DNA from: Planobispora longispora
GTDB taxonomy: Bacteria; Actinomycetota; Actinomycetes; Streptosporangiales; Streptosporangiaceae
Assembly (NCBI RefSeq): GCF_016863135.1
Contig: NZ_BOOH01000012.1
Location: 141,288 to 205,287, forward strand
Direction of reading: 5' to 3'
Length of the DNA stretch: 64,000 nucleotides
Made by a program: the position numbers and the translations under genes. This document shows, in pieces, positions 7,141 through 15,517 of the stretch; within the stretch, counting starts at the first letter, position 1, and every line of letters starts with the position of its first letter. The notes under the pieces were generated by a model. It saw only the letters and a program-made list of their open reading frames with translations, was not told the origin of the DNA and ran no database searches.

Positions 7141-10137
7141 GTGACGACGGGACCTACCGATAGCGAACGCGCATCGGTGCGAGACCGCGGCAAGCGGCCT
7201 GCCGCCCGATTCGGTTTGCGAAATTGGCGCGTGCGAACGCGTCTGACGGCGCTGATCCTGGTGCCGACCGCGGTGGGCGTCGTGCTCGCCGGAACGCGCG
7301 TTGTCGCCTCGATCGACAGCGTCGCGGTGTATCAGCGCACGGCCTCCGCCGCGGAATACTCCGAGCGGCTGCGCGACCTGGCGCAGGCCATGGGATTGGA
7401 ACGTGACCGGAGCGCCTGGGCGTCGTTCCCGCCGACGAACAAGACCCTGGTGGCCGGCGCCGAGGCCCAGGAGAAGACGGTCGACGACCTGCTCAAGAAG
7501 GTCCAGCTGGACCTGCAGGCGATCGACGACTCCTACGGCCCCCGTGCGGTCAAGGCCGCCCGGGACGCCCGGTATCAGCTCGACAGCCTCAAGCAGACCC
7601 GTGAGCTGCCGGGCACGAGCCGCGCCGAGAGCTACACCAAGCTGATCCAGCCGCTGCTCCAGCTGCACGAGGAGCTCTCGGTGGTCGGTGAGGACCCCTC
7701 CATCACCGGTGACTCCCGCGGGCTCAGCGCGCTGGCCTACGCCAAGGAAGAGGTGTCCCGGCAGCGGGCCCGCCTGCTGGCCGGCTACTACGCGCCCTCG
7801 CTGATCACGCCCCAGCAGATCGAGGAGTTCATCGCCTCCCGGTCGCGCCTGGCGGAGCGCAAGACCGAGTTCGCCATCGAGGCGGGCGCCACCAACGGCC
7901 AGCTCCTGAGCACCACTCTGGTCGACGAGCGGGTGCACCGGGCCGAGCTGACGAAGTCCAAGGCGATCGCCCTGGCCAGCAACCCCAACACCACGGGCCG
8001 CCTGCTGAGCGATCTCAGCGAGGTCAAGCAGTGGTTCAACGACAACAGCGCGGTCCTCGACCGGATGAAGCAGGTGGAGAAGAAGGTCGCCACCGATGTG
8101 CTCACCCGGGCCCGTGAGCTCGAGGACACCGAGCAGCGCAACGCGATCGTCGCGGCGGGGCTGATCCTGGCCCTGCTCCTGCTGGTCCTCGGTCTCACCG
8201 TCATCATCGCCCGCTCGATGGTCCTCCCGCTGCGCCGTCTGCGCGCCGAGGCGCTGGACGTCGCGGGATTCAAGCTCCCCGAGGTGGTGCGCCAGCTGCG
8301 GGTCTCCGGAGACACCCGGACCCCCGAGGTCGCCCCCATCTCCGTCGACAGCCGGGACGAGATCGGAGAGGTCTCCAAGGCCTTCGACGAGGTCCACCGC
8401 CAGGCCGTACGGCTCGCGGCCGAGGAGTCCGAACTCCGCTCCAACATCAGCGCGATGTTCGTCAACCTCTCCCGCCGTACCCAGACCCTGGTGGAGCGGC
8501 AGATCTCGCTCATCGACGGTCTGGAGAAGGGCGAGCAGGACGGCGGCCGCCTGGCCGACCTGTTCAAGCTCGACCACCTGGCCACCCGCATGCGCCGCAA
8601 CTCCGAGAACCTCCTGGTCCTCGCGGGCCACGAGCCGACCCGCCGGCGCAGTCAGCCGGCCAAGCTGGTCGACGTCGTCCGCGCCTCGCTGTCGGAGGTC
8701 GAGGACTACGAGCGGGTCCAGGTCAAGGTGCACCGGGCGATCTCGGTCGCCGGAAGCGCGGCCAACGACATCGTCCACCTGGTGGCCGAGCTGGTGGAGA
8801 ACGCCATCCAGTTCTCCCCCCGGGCCAGCCAGGTCGTCGTCTCCAGCAGCATGATCGAGGGCGGCGGCGCGCTGCTCGCGGTCAGCGACGCGGGCATCGG
8901 CATGACCGGTGAGGAACTGGTCGAGATCAACCGGCGCCTGGCCGACCCGCCCGTGGTGGACGTGTCGGTGTCGCGGCGGATGGGCCTGTTCGTGGTCGGC
9001 CGCCTGGCCCTGCGCCACGGCATCCGCGTCCAGCTCCGCCCGCAGGAGGCCGGCGGCCTCATCGCCATGGTCCTCTTCCCGCCGGAGATCATCGTCCAGG
9101 CGGCGCAGCAGGTCCCGACCCCCTCGTGGGGCGCCGACCCGTCCGCCTCGCAGAGCTCCTTCGGACAGAACTCGCTCGCGGGCGGCTCGTTCGGGCAGAA
9201 CTCCCTGGCGGGCAGTTCGTTCGGGCAGAACTCCCTCGTCGGCGGCTCCTTCGGGCAGAACTCCGTCGCCGACAACTCCTTCGCCCAGACCTCCTTCGGG
9301 CAGGACGCTCTTCCGCTGACGCCTTCCTTCGGCTCGGTCTCGTCGGATTCCGCGGTCCCCGAGCAGCGGGGGCCGGTCCCGTCCGCGCCGTTCGGCGCGC
9401 CCGTGCAGAGCGCGGAGGCCCCCTCCGCCCTGCCCAAGCGCCAGGCCGGCGGCGGTCTGAGCGGCCTGAACGGCGGGGGCGGTGCGCCGGAGAGCGCCGG
9501 CAGCTCCTTCTCGGCGTGGGGACCCGCCTCGCACGACGACCCGGTCACCGCCTCGATGCCCGCGGTCGGCGTCTCCCCCCTGGAGGCCGAGCAGGAGGAA
9601 TTCCTGCCGATCTTCGCCTCGGTCGAGTCGGCCTGGTTCCGCCGGGTCGACGACGCCGAGGCTCCGGCGGGACCCGCCGCGGACGAGGAGGCGATCGCGG
9701 AGGCGGCGCCGTTCGAGCCCGAGGAGTCCTTCGCGGAGATGGACGAGCCGACCCCCGCGGTCGGCGTCGCGGCCCCGGCCCCGGCCCCGGCCCCGGTCCC
9801 GGTCAGGGAACCGGTCCAGGTGCCGGCGAGCGCGCAGGCTCCGGCCCGCGTGCCGGACAACTGGCAGACTCCGGCCGACGCGGGCTGGCAGGCGGCTCAG
9901 GCCGCCAGCGATCCCAGCCTCGGCGGGATCACCTCGGCCGGTCTGCCCAAGCGGACCCCGAAGGCCAACCTGGTGCCCGGCACCGCGGCCAGCACACCGT
10001 CGTCGCCGATGCCGCCCATCTCCGCCGAGCGGGTGCGCAGCCGGTTGTCGAGCTTCCAGCAGGGCGTACGGCGGGGCCGTGCGGAACTATTTGAGGACAC
10101 CGCCGACAACGCGGCGGAAAAGGAGGAAGGCCAGTGA
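7141..10137 (+). CDS. cvnA: Conservon sensor kinase CvnA with nitrate/nitrite-sensing type domain (locus 1)
   Basis: The 998-residue membrane protein has an uncharged TM1 at about 35-55, an extracytoplasmic helical NIT-type domain (LGL ERDRSAW motif), TM2 at about 335-357 (AIVAAGLILALLLLVLGL), a HAMP-like linker, a helical pair with LDHLATRMRRNSENLLVLAG near residue 476, and a HATPase domain with N-box ELVENAIQFS (about 550), G-box SDAGIGM (about 582) and RRMGLFVVGRLALRHG (about 612). Residues 660 onward are a low-complexity tail carrying five SFGQNSLAGG-like repeats and three short motifs shared with the other CvnA proteins. Whether it autophosphorylates is unknown. The GTG at 7141 precedes TM1 by 34 residues. 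Its TGA overlaps the cvnB GTG (GTGA). Confidence 0.93.
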   Translation: MTTGPTDSERASVRDRGKRPAARFGLRNWRVRTRLTALILVPTAVGVVLAGTRVVASIDSVAVYQRTASAAEYSERLRDLAQAMGLERDRSAWASFPPTNKTLVAGAEAQEKTVDDLLKKVQLDLQAIDDSYGPRAVKAARDARYQLDSLKQTRELPGTSRAESYTKLIQPLLQLHEELSVVGEDPSITGDSRGLSALAYAKEEVSRQRARLLAGYYAPSLITPQQIEEFIASRSRLAERKTEFAIEAGATNGQLLSTTLVDERVHRAELTKSKAIALASNPNTTGRLLSDLSEVKQWFNDNSAVLDRMKQVEKKVATDVLTRARELEDTEQRNAIVAAGLILALLLLVLGLTVIIARSMVLPLRRLRAEALDVAGFKLPEVVRQLRVSGDTRTPEVAPISVDSRDEIGEVSKAFDEVHRQAVRLAAEESELRSNISAMFVNLSRRTQTLVERQISLIDGLEKGEQDGGRLADLFKLDHLATRMRRNSENLLVLAGHEPTRRRSQPAKLVDVVRASLSEVEDYERVQVKVHRAISVAGSAANDIVHLVAELVENAIQFSPRASQVVVSSSMIEGGGALLAVSDAGIGMTGEELVEINRRLADPPVVDVSVSRRMGLFVVGRLALRHGIRVQLRPQEAGGLIAMVLFPPEIIVQAAQQVPTPSWGADPSASQSSFGQNSLAGGSFGQNSLAGSSFGQNSLVGGSFGQNSVADNSFAQTSFGQDALPLTPSFGSVSSDSAVPEQRGPVPSAPFGAPVQSAEAPSALPKRQAGGGLSGLNGGGGAPESAGSSFSAWGPASHDDPVTASMPAVGVSPLEAEQEEFLPIFASVESAWFRRVDDAEAPAGPAADEEAIAEAAPFEPEESFAEMDEPTPAVGVAAPAPAPAPVPVREPVQVPASAQAPARVPDNWQTPADAGWQAAQAASDPSLGGITSAGLPKRTPKANLVPGTAASTPSSPMPPISAERVRSRLSSFQQGVRRGRAELFEDTADNAAEKEEGQ
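9157..9306 (+). repeat. Five 30-bp in-frame repeats in cvnA locus 1
   Basis: Five consecutive 30-base units encode SFGQNSLAGG, SFGQNSLAGS, SFGQNSLVGG, SFGQNSVADN and SFAQTSFGQD (residues 673-722). The first four are strongly similar at DNA level, suggesting recent expansion by slippage within the CvnA cytoplasmic tail. Confidence 0.9.
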
Positions 10138-10556
10138 CTACCCTGAGCCACGAGGCCCGCAGGTTCGACTGGCTGATCACCGAGTTCGTCCGCGGCACCC
10201 CCGGTGTCGCGCACGCGGTGGTCGTGTCGGCCGACGGACTGCGGATCGCCAGCTCCGAGGGTTTCCCGGACGATCGCGCCGACCAGCTCGCCGCGGTCGC
10301 GGCCGGTCTGCTCAGCCTGACCGTGGGAGCCTCCCGCGTCTTCGAAGGCGGAGCGGTCACCCAGACCGTGGTCGAGATGGAGCGCGGCCTGCTGCTCGTC
10401 ATGGCGATCAGCGACGGCTCCGTCCTCGCCGTGCTGGCCTCTCCCGAGTGCGACATGGGCTTGGTGGCCTACCAGATGACCCTCCTCGTCGACCGGGCCG
10501 GTCAGGTGCTCACCCCGGCGCTTCGGGCCGAGCTCCAGTCCTCCCGGGGGCGCTGA
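10134..10556 (+). CDS. cvnB: Roadblock/LC7 protein CvnB (locus 1)
   Basis: The 140-residue protein belongs to the roadblock/LC7 family: LTHEARRFDWLITEF is followed by the core GVAHAVVVSADGLRIASSEG and the helix ADQLAAVAAGLLSLT, ending in DMGLVAYQMTLLVDRAGQVL. MglB-like members regulate small GTPases, and CvnB is thought to serve CvnD in the conservon membrane complex. It starts with a GTG inside the cvnA stop (GTGA overlap) behind the strong site AAGGAGGAAGG (10120-10130), so A and B are made together. It has paralogues at 37465 and 48612. Confidence 0.94.
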   Translation: MTTLSHEARRFDWLITEFVRGTPGVAHAVVVSADGLRIASSEGFPDDRADQLAAVAAGLLSLTVGASRVFEGGAVTQTVVEMERGLLLVMAISDGSVLAVLASPECDMGLVAYQMTLLVDRAGQVLTPALRAELQSSRGR

Positions 10557-10688
10557 TGGGCGCGGCCACAGTGACGACCGCGGCGACGGCCGCGGGGCCG
10601 GCGGGCACCCTCATGACGCAGGTTCCGTCCACTCTTCCCGGGGCCCGCCTCTGCCGCCCGTCCCCGGCGTCCGGACGAGGAGAGGGCC

Positions 10689-11051
10689 TTGCTGGGCATT
10701 GACGGAACCGGGGACGAGGAGCCCCTGTTCCGTCCGTACGCGGTCACCGGCGGTCGCGCCGAGCCGCGCTATCACATGGCGATGGAGACGCTGGTCTCCT
10801 CCTCGTCCATCATGGACGAGGAGCTGGCCCTGCTCACCCCCGAGCAGGACGCCATCATCAGGCTCTGCCGCTCGTTCCGGTCGGTCGCCGAGATCTCGGC
10901 GCTGCTGAGGGTCCCGCTCGGCGTGGCCCGCGTGCTGGTGGCGGACATGGCGGACGAGGGCCTCGTCCGTCTCCACCAGCCACGCCTTGACCAGGGACAA
11001 CCGGATCTCAACATGCTCGAAAGGGTGCTCAGTGGACTTCGCAGGCTCTAA
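10689..11051 (+). CDS. cvnC: DUF742 protein CvnC (locus 1)
   Basis: This 120-residue DUF742 protein carries the family signature FRPYAVTGGRAEPRY near its N-terminus, and a winged-helix-like C-terminal half (RSVAEISALLRVPLGVARVL, DMADEGLVRLH). DUF742 proteins are conserved conservon partners; the wing suggests DNA or protein binding. The start is a TTG at 10689 placed 5 bases after GGAGAGGG, which leaves 132 bases between cvnB and cvnC. The 3' end overlaps the cvnD start by 20 bases. The C-terminus ERVLSGLRRL is identical in the two other complete loci. Confidence 0.9.
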   Translation: MLGIDGTGDEEPLFRPYAVTGGRAEPRYHMAMETLVSSSSIMDEELALLTPEQDAIIRLCRSFRSVAEISALLRVPLGVARVLVADMADEGLVRLHQPRLDQGQPDLNMLERVLSGLRRL

Positions 11052-11619
11052 CCGCGGCGGCCTGACGTCGACGAAGATCGTCGTCGCGGGCGGGTTCGGC
11101 GTCGGCAAGACCACGTTCGTGGGCGCCGTGTCCGAGATCCTCCCGCTGACCACGGAAGCGGTCATGACCGAGGCGAGCTCGGGTGTCGACGACCTCGGCC
11201 TCACGCCGAACAAGGCGACCACCACGGTGGCGATGGACTTCGGCCGCCTCTCGCTGGACAGCGACCTGATCCTGTACCTGTTCGGCACGCCGGGTCAGCA
11301 CCGGTTCTGGTTCATGTGGGACGACCTGGTGCGCGGCGCCATCGGCGCGGTCGTGCTGATCGACACCCGGCGCCTGGCCGACGGCTTCCCGGCGATCGAC
11401 TACTTCGAGGAGGCCAAGCTCCCCTTCGTGGTCGGCATCAACGGCTGGGACGGGCAGTTCCTGCACACCGAGGACGAGGTGCGGGAGGCGCTGGCGCTCG
11501 CCCCGCACGTCCCCATCGTGCGCACCGACGCCCGCTCCCGCGAGTCCGTCAAGTCCACGCTGATCACGCTGGTCGAGCACGTCCTGCGGGTCCGCGCGGC
11601 CTACGGCATGTCGGTCTGA
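11032..11619 (+). CDS. cvnD: Conservon small GTPase CvnD (locus 1)
   Basis: The 195-residue Ras-like ATP/GTP-binding protein has P-loop GGFGVGKTTFVGAVSE (about residues 18-33), a T-rich switch I, DFGRLSLDSDLILYLFGTPG as G3 region and a QHRFWFMWDDLVRGA switch II. The base-specificity motif NKxD is replaced by NGWD. In Streptomyces, CvnD forms a membrane heterocomplex with CvnA-C in a GTP-dependent way. The GTG at 11032 lies inside cvnC and is preceded by GAAAGGG six bases upstream. An earlier in-frame ATG at 10987 would add residues with no counterpart in the paralogues, so I reject it. Confidence 0.93.
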   Translation: MDFAGSNRGGLTSTKIVVAGGFGVGKTTFVGAVSEILPLTTEAVMTEASSGVDDLGLTPNKATTTVAMDFGRLSLDSDLILYLFGTPGQHRFWFMWDDLVRGAIGAVVLIDTRRLADGFPAIDYFEEAKLPFVVGINGWDGQFLHTEDEVREALALAPHVPIVRTDARSRESVKSTLITLVEHVLRVRAAYGMSV

Positions 11620-11627
11620 CGTCATCC

Positions 11628-11653
11628 GGCGCGGCTCCGCGGGGGGCCGCGCC
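11628..11653 (+). terminator. Stem-loop after conservon 1
   Basis: GGCGCGGC and GCCGCGCC form an 8-bp stem 8 bases after cvnD. There is no T-run, as is common for actinobacterial terminators. Support is limited to position and stem. Confidence 0.45.
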
Positions 11654-11764
11654 CGGCCGGTGCGGCTCCCCGCGAGCCGTGCCGGCCTCGGACGTGACGA
11701 GACTCACCGTCGCGCCTCCTGTCGCCCGCGGCGCCGGGCGTGGATGATCTCCGTTGGAGGTCAC

Positions 11765-12835
11765 ATGTCCCGCGAACGCGCCGCTGTGATGATCGAACAG
11801 CAGGGGAAGGACTGCGCGAACCTCGGTTCGCCGCTCTACGGCGCCCTGCTCGGCCGGGTGGCGCAGGACGTCCGGGCGGGAGGTCCCTGCGCGGACGCGG
11901 TCGCCGGATACGAGGACGCCCCCAGGGACGACGTCGTGGCGCTGAGGCTGCTCGGCGGGGTCCACGCCCTCGCGCTCTCCGGGCGCGCCCCCGCCCTGGC
12001 CGCGCACTACCCCAGCACCGGCGGGAGCTTCGACCCGGACCGCCCCGGCGCCTGCTGGCCGGCCTTCCGGGATGCCGTCGCCGCCGAGCTGGACTGGGTC
12101 CGCGACTGGATGACCCGCCCGCCGCAGACCAACGAGGTCGGCCGGGCCAACCTCCTGATCGCCGGGCTGCTGGCGGTCGCGCGCACCGTCCGCCTGCCCG
12201 TCCGGCTGTTCGAGCTGGGCTCCAGCGCCGGGCTCAACCTGCGCGCCGACCGATTCCGCTGCACCGACGGGGACTTCTCCTGGGGTCCGGCGGACTCGCC
12301 GGTCGTCCTGGCGGAGGCCTGGGGCGGCGCGCCGCCCGGGTGGCTGGTGGAATCCGCCCGCGCGCATCCGGACATCGAGATCGTCGAACGGCGCGGCTGC
12401 GACCTGACCCCTCTCGACCCGGTCTCGTCCGACGGCGCACTGGCCCTGCGCGCCTACGTCTGGCCCGACCAGGGCGACCGGGCCGCCCGGCTGGAGGGCG
12501 CGCTGCGGCTGGCCGCCGAGGCGCCCGCGACGGTCGAGGCGATCGGCGCCGCGGACTTCCTGTCCGGCGTCCGCCTGGCGCCAGGGACCCTCACCGTGGT
12601 CTGGCACTCGATCATGCAGCAATATGTCCCGGCCGCCGAGTGGGCGCGCGTCGAGCGCGAGCTGGACCGGCTGGCCGCGGAGAGCACGGAGGAGGCGGGT
12701 TTCGCGCACGTCTCCTTCGAGCCGCGCCCGGTCGGCGGCCCCCGCTTCCAGCTGGCCGTACGGCTCGGGGCGGCCGAGGAGAGGGTCCTGGCCGGGGCGC
12801 GGCCGCACGGCCTCCCGGCGCACGACCTCACCTGA
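11765..12835 (+). CDS. DUF2332 domain protein
   Basis: This 356-residue protein belongs to the actinobacterial DUF2332 family, whose function is not established. Features seen: LFELGSSAGLNLRADRF near residue 147 resembles a SAM-binding GxGxG-like loop, and a FSWGPADSPVV segment follows. Members are usually about 330-360 residues, so it is full length. The ATG at 11765 follows TTGGAGG (11753-11759). It is convergent with the choline dehydrogenase gene, 16 bases apart, and has no visible operon partner. A methyltransferase-like fold is possible but is my inference. Confidence 0.88.
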   Translation: MSRERAAVMIEQQGKDCANLGSPLYGALLGRVAQDVRAGGPCADAVAGYEDAPRDDVVALRLLGGVHALALSGRAPALAAHYPSTGGSFDPDRPGACWPAFRDAVAAELDWVRDWMTRPPQTNEVGRANLLIAGLLAVARTVRLPVRLFELGSSAGLNLRADRFRCTDGDFSWGPADSPVVLAEAWGGAPPGWLVESARAHPDIEIVERRGCDLTPLDPVSSDGALALRAYVWPDQGDRAARLEGALRLAAEAPATVEAIGAADFLSGVRLAPGTLTVVWHSIMQQYVPAAEWARVERELDRLAAESTEEAGFAHVSFEPRPVGGPRFQLAVRLGAAEERVLAGARPHGLPAHDLT

Positions 12836-12851
12836 TCGCCTCCGCCGCGCC

Positions 12852-14480
12852 TCACGGGAGGTGACGGTAGAACTCCACGTGCTCGGGCGGCAGGGGAGTG
12901 TTGCCGAGGATGAGGTCGGCGGACTTCTCGGCGAGCATCATCACCGGGGCGTAGATGTTGCCGTTGGTGACGTACGGCATCGCCGCGGCGTCCACCACGC
13001 GCAGGCCCTCGACCCCGTGGACCCGCATCGTCGCCGGGTCCACCACGGACATCTCGTCCACGCCCATCCGGCAGGTGCACGAGGGGTGCAGGGCGGTCTC
13101 GCCGTCGCGGGCGACCCAGTCGAGGATCTGCTCGTCGGTCTCCACGGCCGGGCCGGGGGAGATCTCGCCGCCGCTGAACTCGGCGAAGGCGGGCTGGGAG
13201 AGGATCTCCCTGGTCTTGCGGATCGCCTCGACCCACTCGCGGCGGTCCTGGTCGGTGGACAGGTAGTTGAACCGCAGGGCGGGCTTGGCGCGCGGGTCGG
13301 CGCTCCTGATGCGCACGCTGCCGCGCGCGTCGGAGTACATCGGGCCGATGTGGACCTGGTAGCCGTGGCCGGAGGCGGGGGCCGAGCCGTCGTAGCGGAT
13401 CGCGATCGGCAGGAAGTGGAACATCAGGTTCGGGTAGGCGACCTCGTCGTTGGAGCGGATGAACCCGCCGGCCTCGAAGTGGTTGCTCGCGCCCGGCCCC
13501 GAGCGCCGGAACAACCAGTCCGCGCCGATGAACGGCCGCCGCCACCCGGCCAGCGCGGGCGCCATGGAGACGGGCTTGACGCAGGCGTGCTGGACGTAGA
13601 CCTCCAGGTGGTCCTGGAGGTTCTCGCCCACCCCCGGCAGGTGGTGCACGACCTCGACGCCCACCCGCTTGAGCAGGTCCGCGTCGCCGACGCCGGACAG
13701 CTGCAGGAGCTGCGGGGAGTTGATCGCGCCGCCGCAGAGGATCACCTCGCCCGCGCGGACGCGCTTGCCGTCGAACTCGACCCCGACGGCCCGCCTCCCC
13801 TGAAATATGATCTTCGAGACGTGGGTGCGGGTCCGTACGGTGAGGTTGCGGCGGCCCAGCACCGGGTGCAGGTAGGCGCGGGCGGCGCTCACCCGGCGGC
13901 CCCGGTGCAGGGTGCGGTCGAAGGCGGCGAAGCCCTCCTGGCGGAACCCGTTCACGTCGTCGGTGAGCGGGTGCCCGGCCTGCTGCACCGCCGCGAAGAA
14001 CGCCTCGAACAGCGGTCCCCGCGCCGGGCCGCGCTCCAGGAGCAGCGGCCCGTCGTGTCCGCGGAACGGGGTGCCGGGATCGTCCAGGCAGTTCTCCATG
14101 CGCTTGAAATACGGCAGGCAGTGGGCGTAGTCCCAGTGCTCCATGCCGGGATCGGCCGCCCAGCGCTCGTAGTCCAGCGGGTTGCCGCGCTGGAAGATCA
14201 TGCCGTTGATGCTGCTGGAGCCGCCGAGGACCTTGCCGCGGGCGTGGTAGACGCGGCGGCCGTTCATGTGGGGTTCGGGTTCGGACTCGTACTTCCAGTC
14301 GTAGAACCGGTTGCCGATGGGGAACATCAGCGCCGCCGGCATGTGGATGAACACGTCCCACCGGTAGTCGGGCCGGCCCGCCTCCAGGACCAGCACGCGG
14401 GCCGAGGGGTCGGCGCTCAGCCGGTTGGCCAGCGCGGAGCCGGCCGATCCGCCGCCGATGATGACGTAGTCGTAACTCAC
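12852..14480 (-). CDS. betA: GMC oxidoreductase, probable choline dehydrogenase
   Basis: The 542-residue flavoprotein has the FAD-binding motif [16 protein letters not shown] (residues 6-21), the GMC signature [18 protein letters not shown] near residue 87, and the active-site region [10 protein letters not shown] with His465, followed by [19 protein letters not shown]. The closest family is choline dehydrogenase/BetA, which oxidises choline to betaine aldehyde at the membrane. It starts with a GTG that overlaps the TGA of the upstream betaine-binding protein gene (GTGA), so it is the last gene of a betaine uptake operon, which supports the substrate. No betaine-aldehyde dehydrogenase lies in the operon. 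Other GMC alcohols cannot be excluded. Confidence 0.9.
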   Translation of the reverse strand: MSYDYVIIGGGSAGSALANRLSADPSARVLVLEAGRPDYRWDVFIHMPAALMFPIGNRFYDWKYESEPEPHMNGRRVYHARGKVLGGSSSINGMIFQRGNPLDYERWAADPGMEHWDYAHCLPYFKRMENCLDDPGTPFRGHDGPLLLERGPARGPLFEAFFAAVQQAGHPLTDDVNGFRQEGFAAFDRTLHRGRRVSAARAYLHPVLGRRNLTVRTRTHVSKIIFQGRRAVGVEFDGKRVRAGEVILCGGAINSPQLLQLSGVGDADLLKRVGVEVVHHLPGVGENLQDHLEVYVQHACVKPVSMAPALAGWRRPFIGADWLFRRSGPGASNHFEAGGFIRSNDEVAYPNLMFHFLPIAIRYDGSAPASGHGYQVHIGPMYSDARGSVRIRSADPRAKPALRFNYLSTDQDRREWVEAIRKTREILSQPAFAEFSGGEISPGPAVETDEQILDWVARDGETALHPSCTCRMGVDEMSVVDPATMRVHGVEGLRVVDAAAMPYVTNGNIYAPVMMLAEKSADLILGNTPLPPEHVEFYRHLP

Positions 14481-15415
14481 CTGGGCATCCAGTCCTTCCA
14501 GACGATCTGGTTGGCGTCGATCCACTTGGCGGCCGCCTGCTCGGCGGTGAGCCCCTTCTGGGCGATGTCGCTCGCCACGGCGTTCTGCTGCTCGTTGGTC
14601 CAGGAGAAGTTGCGGACCAGCTCGTACGCCTTGCCCCCGGTGTCGGCGAACCGCCTGCTCACGATCTTGTCGAGCAGGTAGGGCGGATAGTCGCAGGAGA
14701 CTTTCTTCGGATCGGCGTCGCAGCCGATCGCGTAGGGCGGCAGATTGATTTTCACCAGTTTGACCTGACTGAACAGCCACTGCGGTTCGTAGAAGTACAG
14801 CAGCAGCGGCTCGCGTTTCTCGGTCGCGCGCCGGGCGGCCTTTATCAGGGCGTCCTCGCTGCCCGAGTAGACGACCTTGTAGTCGAGGTCGAGATTGCGC
14901 ACCAGCGCCTCGTCATTGGTGACGTAGGAGGGGTCGCCGTCGAGGACCTGGCCCAGGTCGCCGGTTTTCCCGGTCCGGAAGAGGGGGGCGTATTTATTGA
15001 GGTTCCGCCAGTCGGTTATGTCGGGATATTTCTCGGCCATCCACTGCGGCACGTACCAGCCGATGACCCCCCTGTTGCCGTTCCGGCCGGCGGAGACCGC
15101 GACCTTCTTCTCCTCGATGTAGGTCTTCTTCTCCGCCTCGCGGCCCCAGTTCTCGATGATGACGTCCACGGTGCCCTTCTCCAGGCCCTCCCAGGACTGG
15201 GCCTCGTTGAGCTCGACGGTCTCCACCGTGTAGCCGAGCTCCCGCTCCAGGAGCTCGCCGAGGACCGCGGCGCTGGCCTCGTAGCCGACCCACGGGTTGA
15301 CGGCGATCTTCACGGTGCCGCCGGTCTCGGCGGGCGCGGGATCCGGGACGCCCGACGAGGGCAGGCTGCAGGAGGAGAGCAGGAGCAGCGCCGCGAGCGC
15401 CGTACCAGGTCTCAT
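14477..15415 (-). CDS. Glycine betaine-type ABC substrate-binding lipoprotein (second copy)
   Basis: The 312-residue OpuAC/ProX-family protein has a lipoprotein signal (LLLLSSC, Cys16), then [38 protein letters not shown] and [12 protein letters not shown], all shared with the neighbour at 15518-16510. It should capture a quaternary amine outside the membrane. The aromatic residues of the two proteins at the binding-pocket blocks (NPW, WGR/WGH, GWY) are conserved, so ligands are likely alike. It lies 102 bases downstream of its paralogue and is coupled by a GTGA overlap to the GMC oxidoreductase. Tandem paralogues suggest duplication followed by specialisation. Confidence 0.93.
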   Translation of the reverse strand: MRPGTALAALLLLSSCSLPSSGVPDPAPAETGGTVKIAVNPWVGYEASAAVLGELLERELGYTVETVELNEAQSWEGLEKGTVDVIIENWGREAEKKTYIEEKKVAVSAGRNGNRGVIGWYVPQWMAEKYPDITDWRNLNKYAPLFRTGKTGDLGQVLDGDPSYVTNDEALVRNLDLDYKVVYSGSEDALIKAARRATEKREPLLLYFYEPQWLFSQVKLVKINLPPYAIGCDADPKKVSCDYPPYLLDKIVSRRFADTGGKAYELVRNFSWTNEQQNAVASDIAQKGLTAEQAAAKWIDANQIVWKDWMPR

Positions 15416-15517
15416 GGGACACCTCCGGGACGCGGGCCCGGCTCGCGGGAGCCGGGCGGCCCGTTGAGAGAGGAAGGGCCCGGCGGGCGGTCGTGCCGCG
15501 CGCCGGGCCGGGGTCGG

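Noticed and set aside
9157..9306. 30-bp repeats as a CRISPR
   Set aside because: They are in-frame repeats inside cvnA without spacers.
10987..11031. Upstream ATG start for cvnD locus 1
   Set aside because: The extra residues are not shared by the other CvnD proteins and GTG 11032 has the conserved ribosome site.
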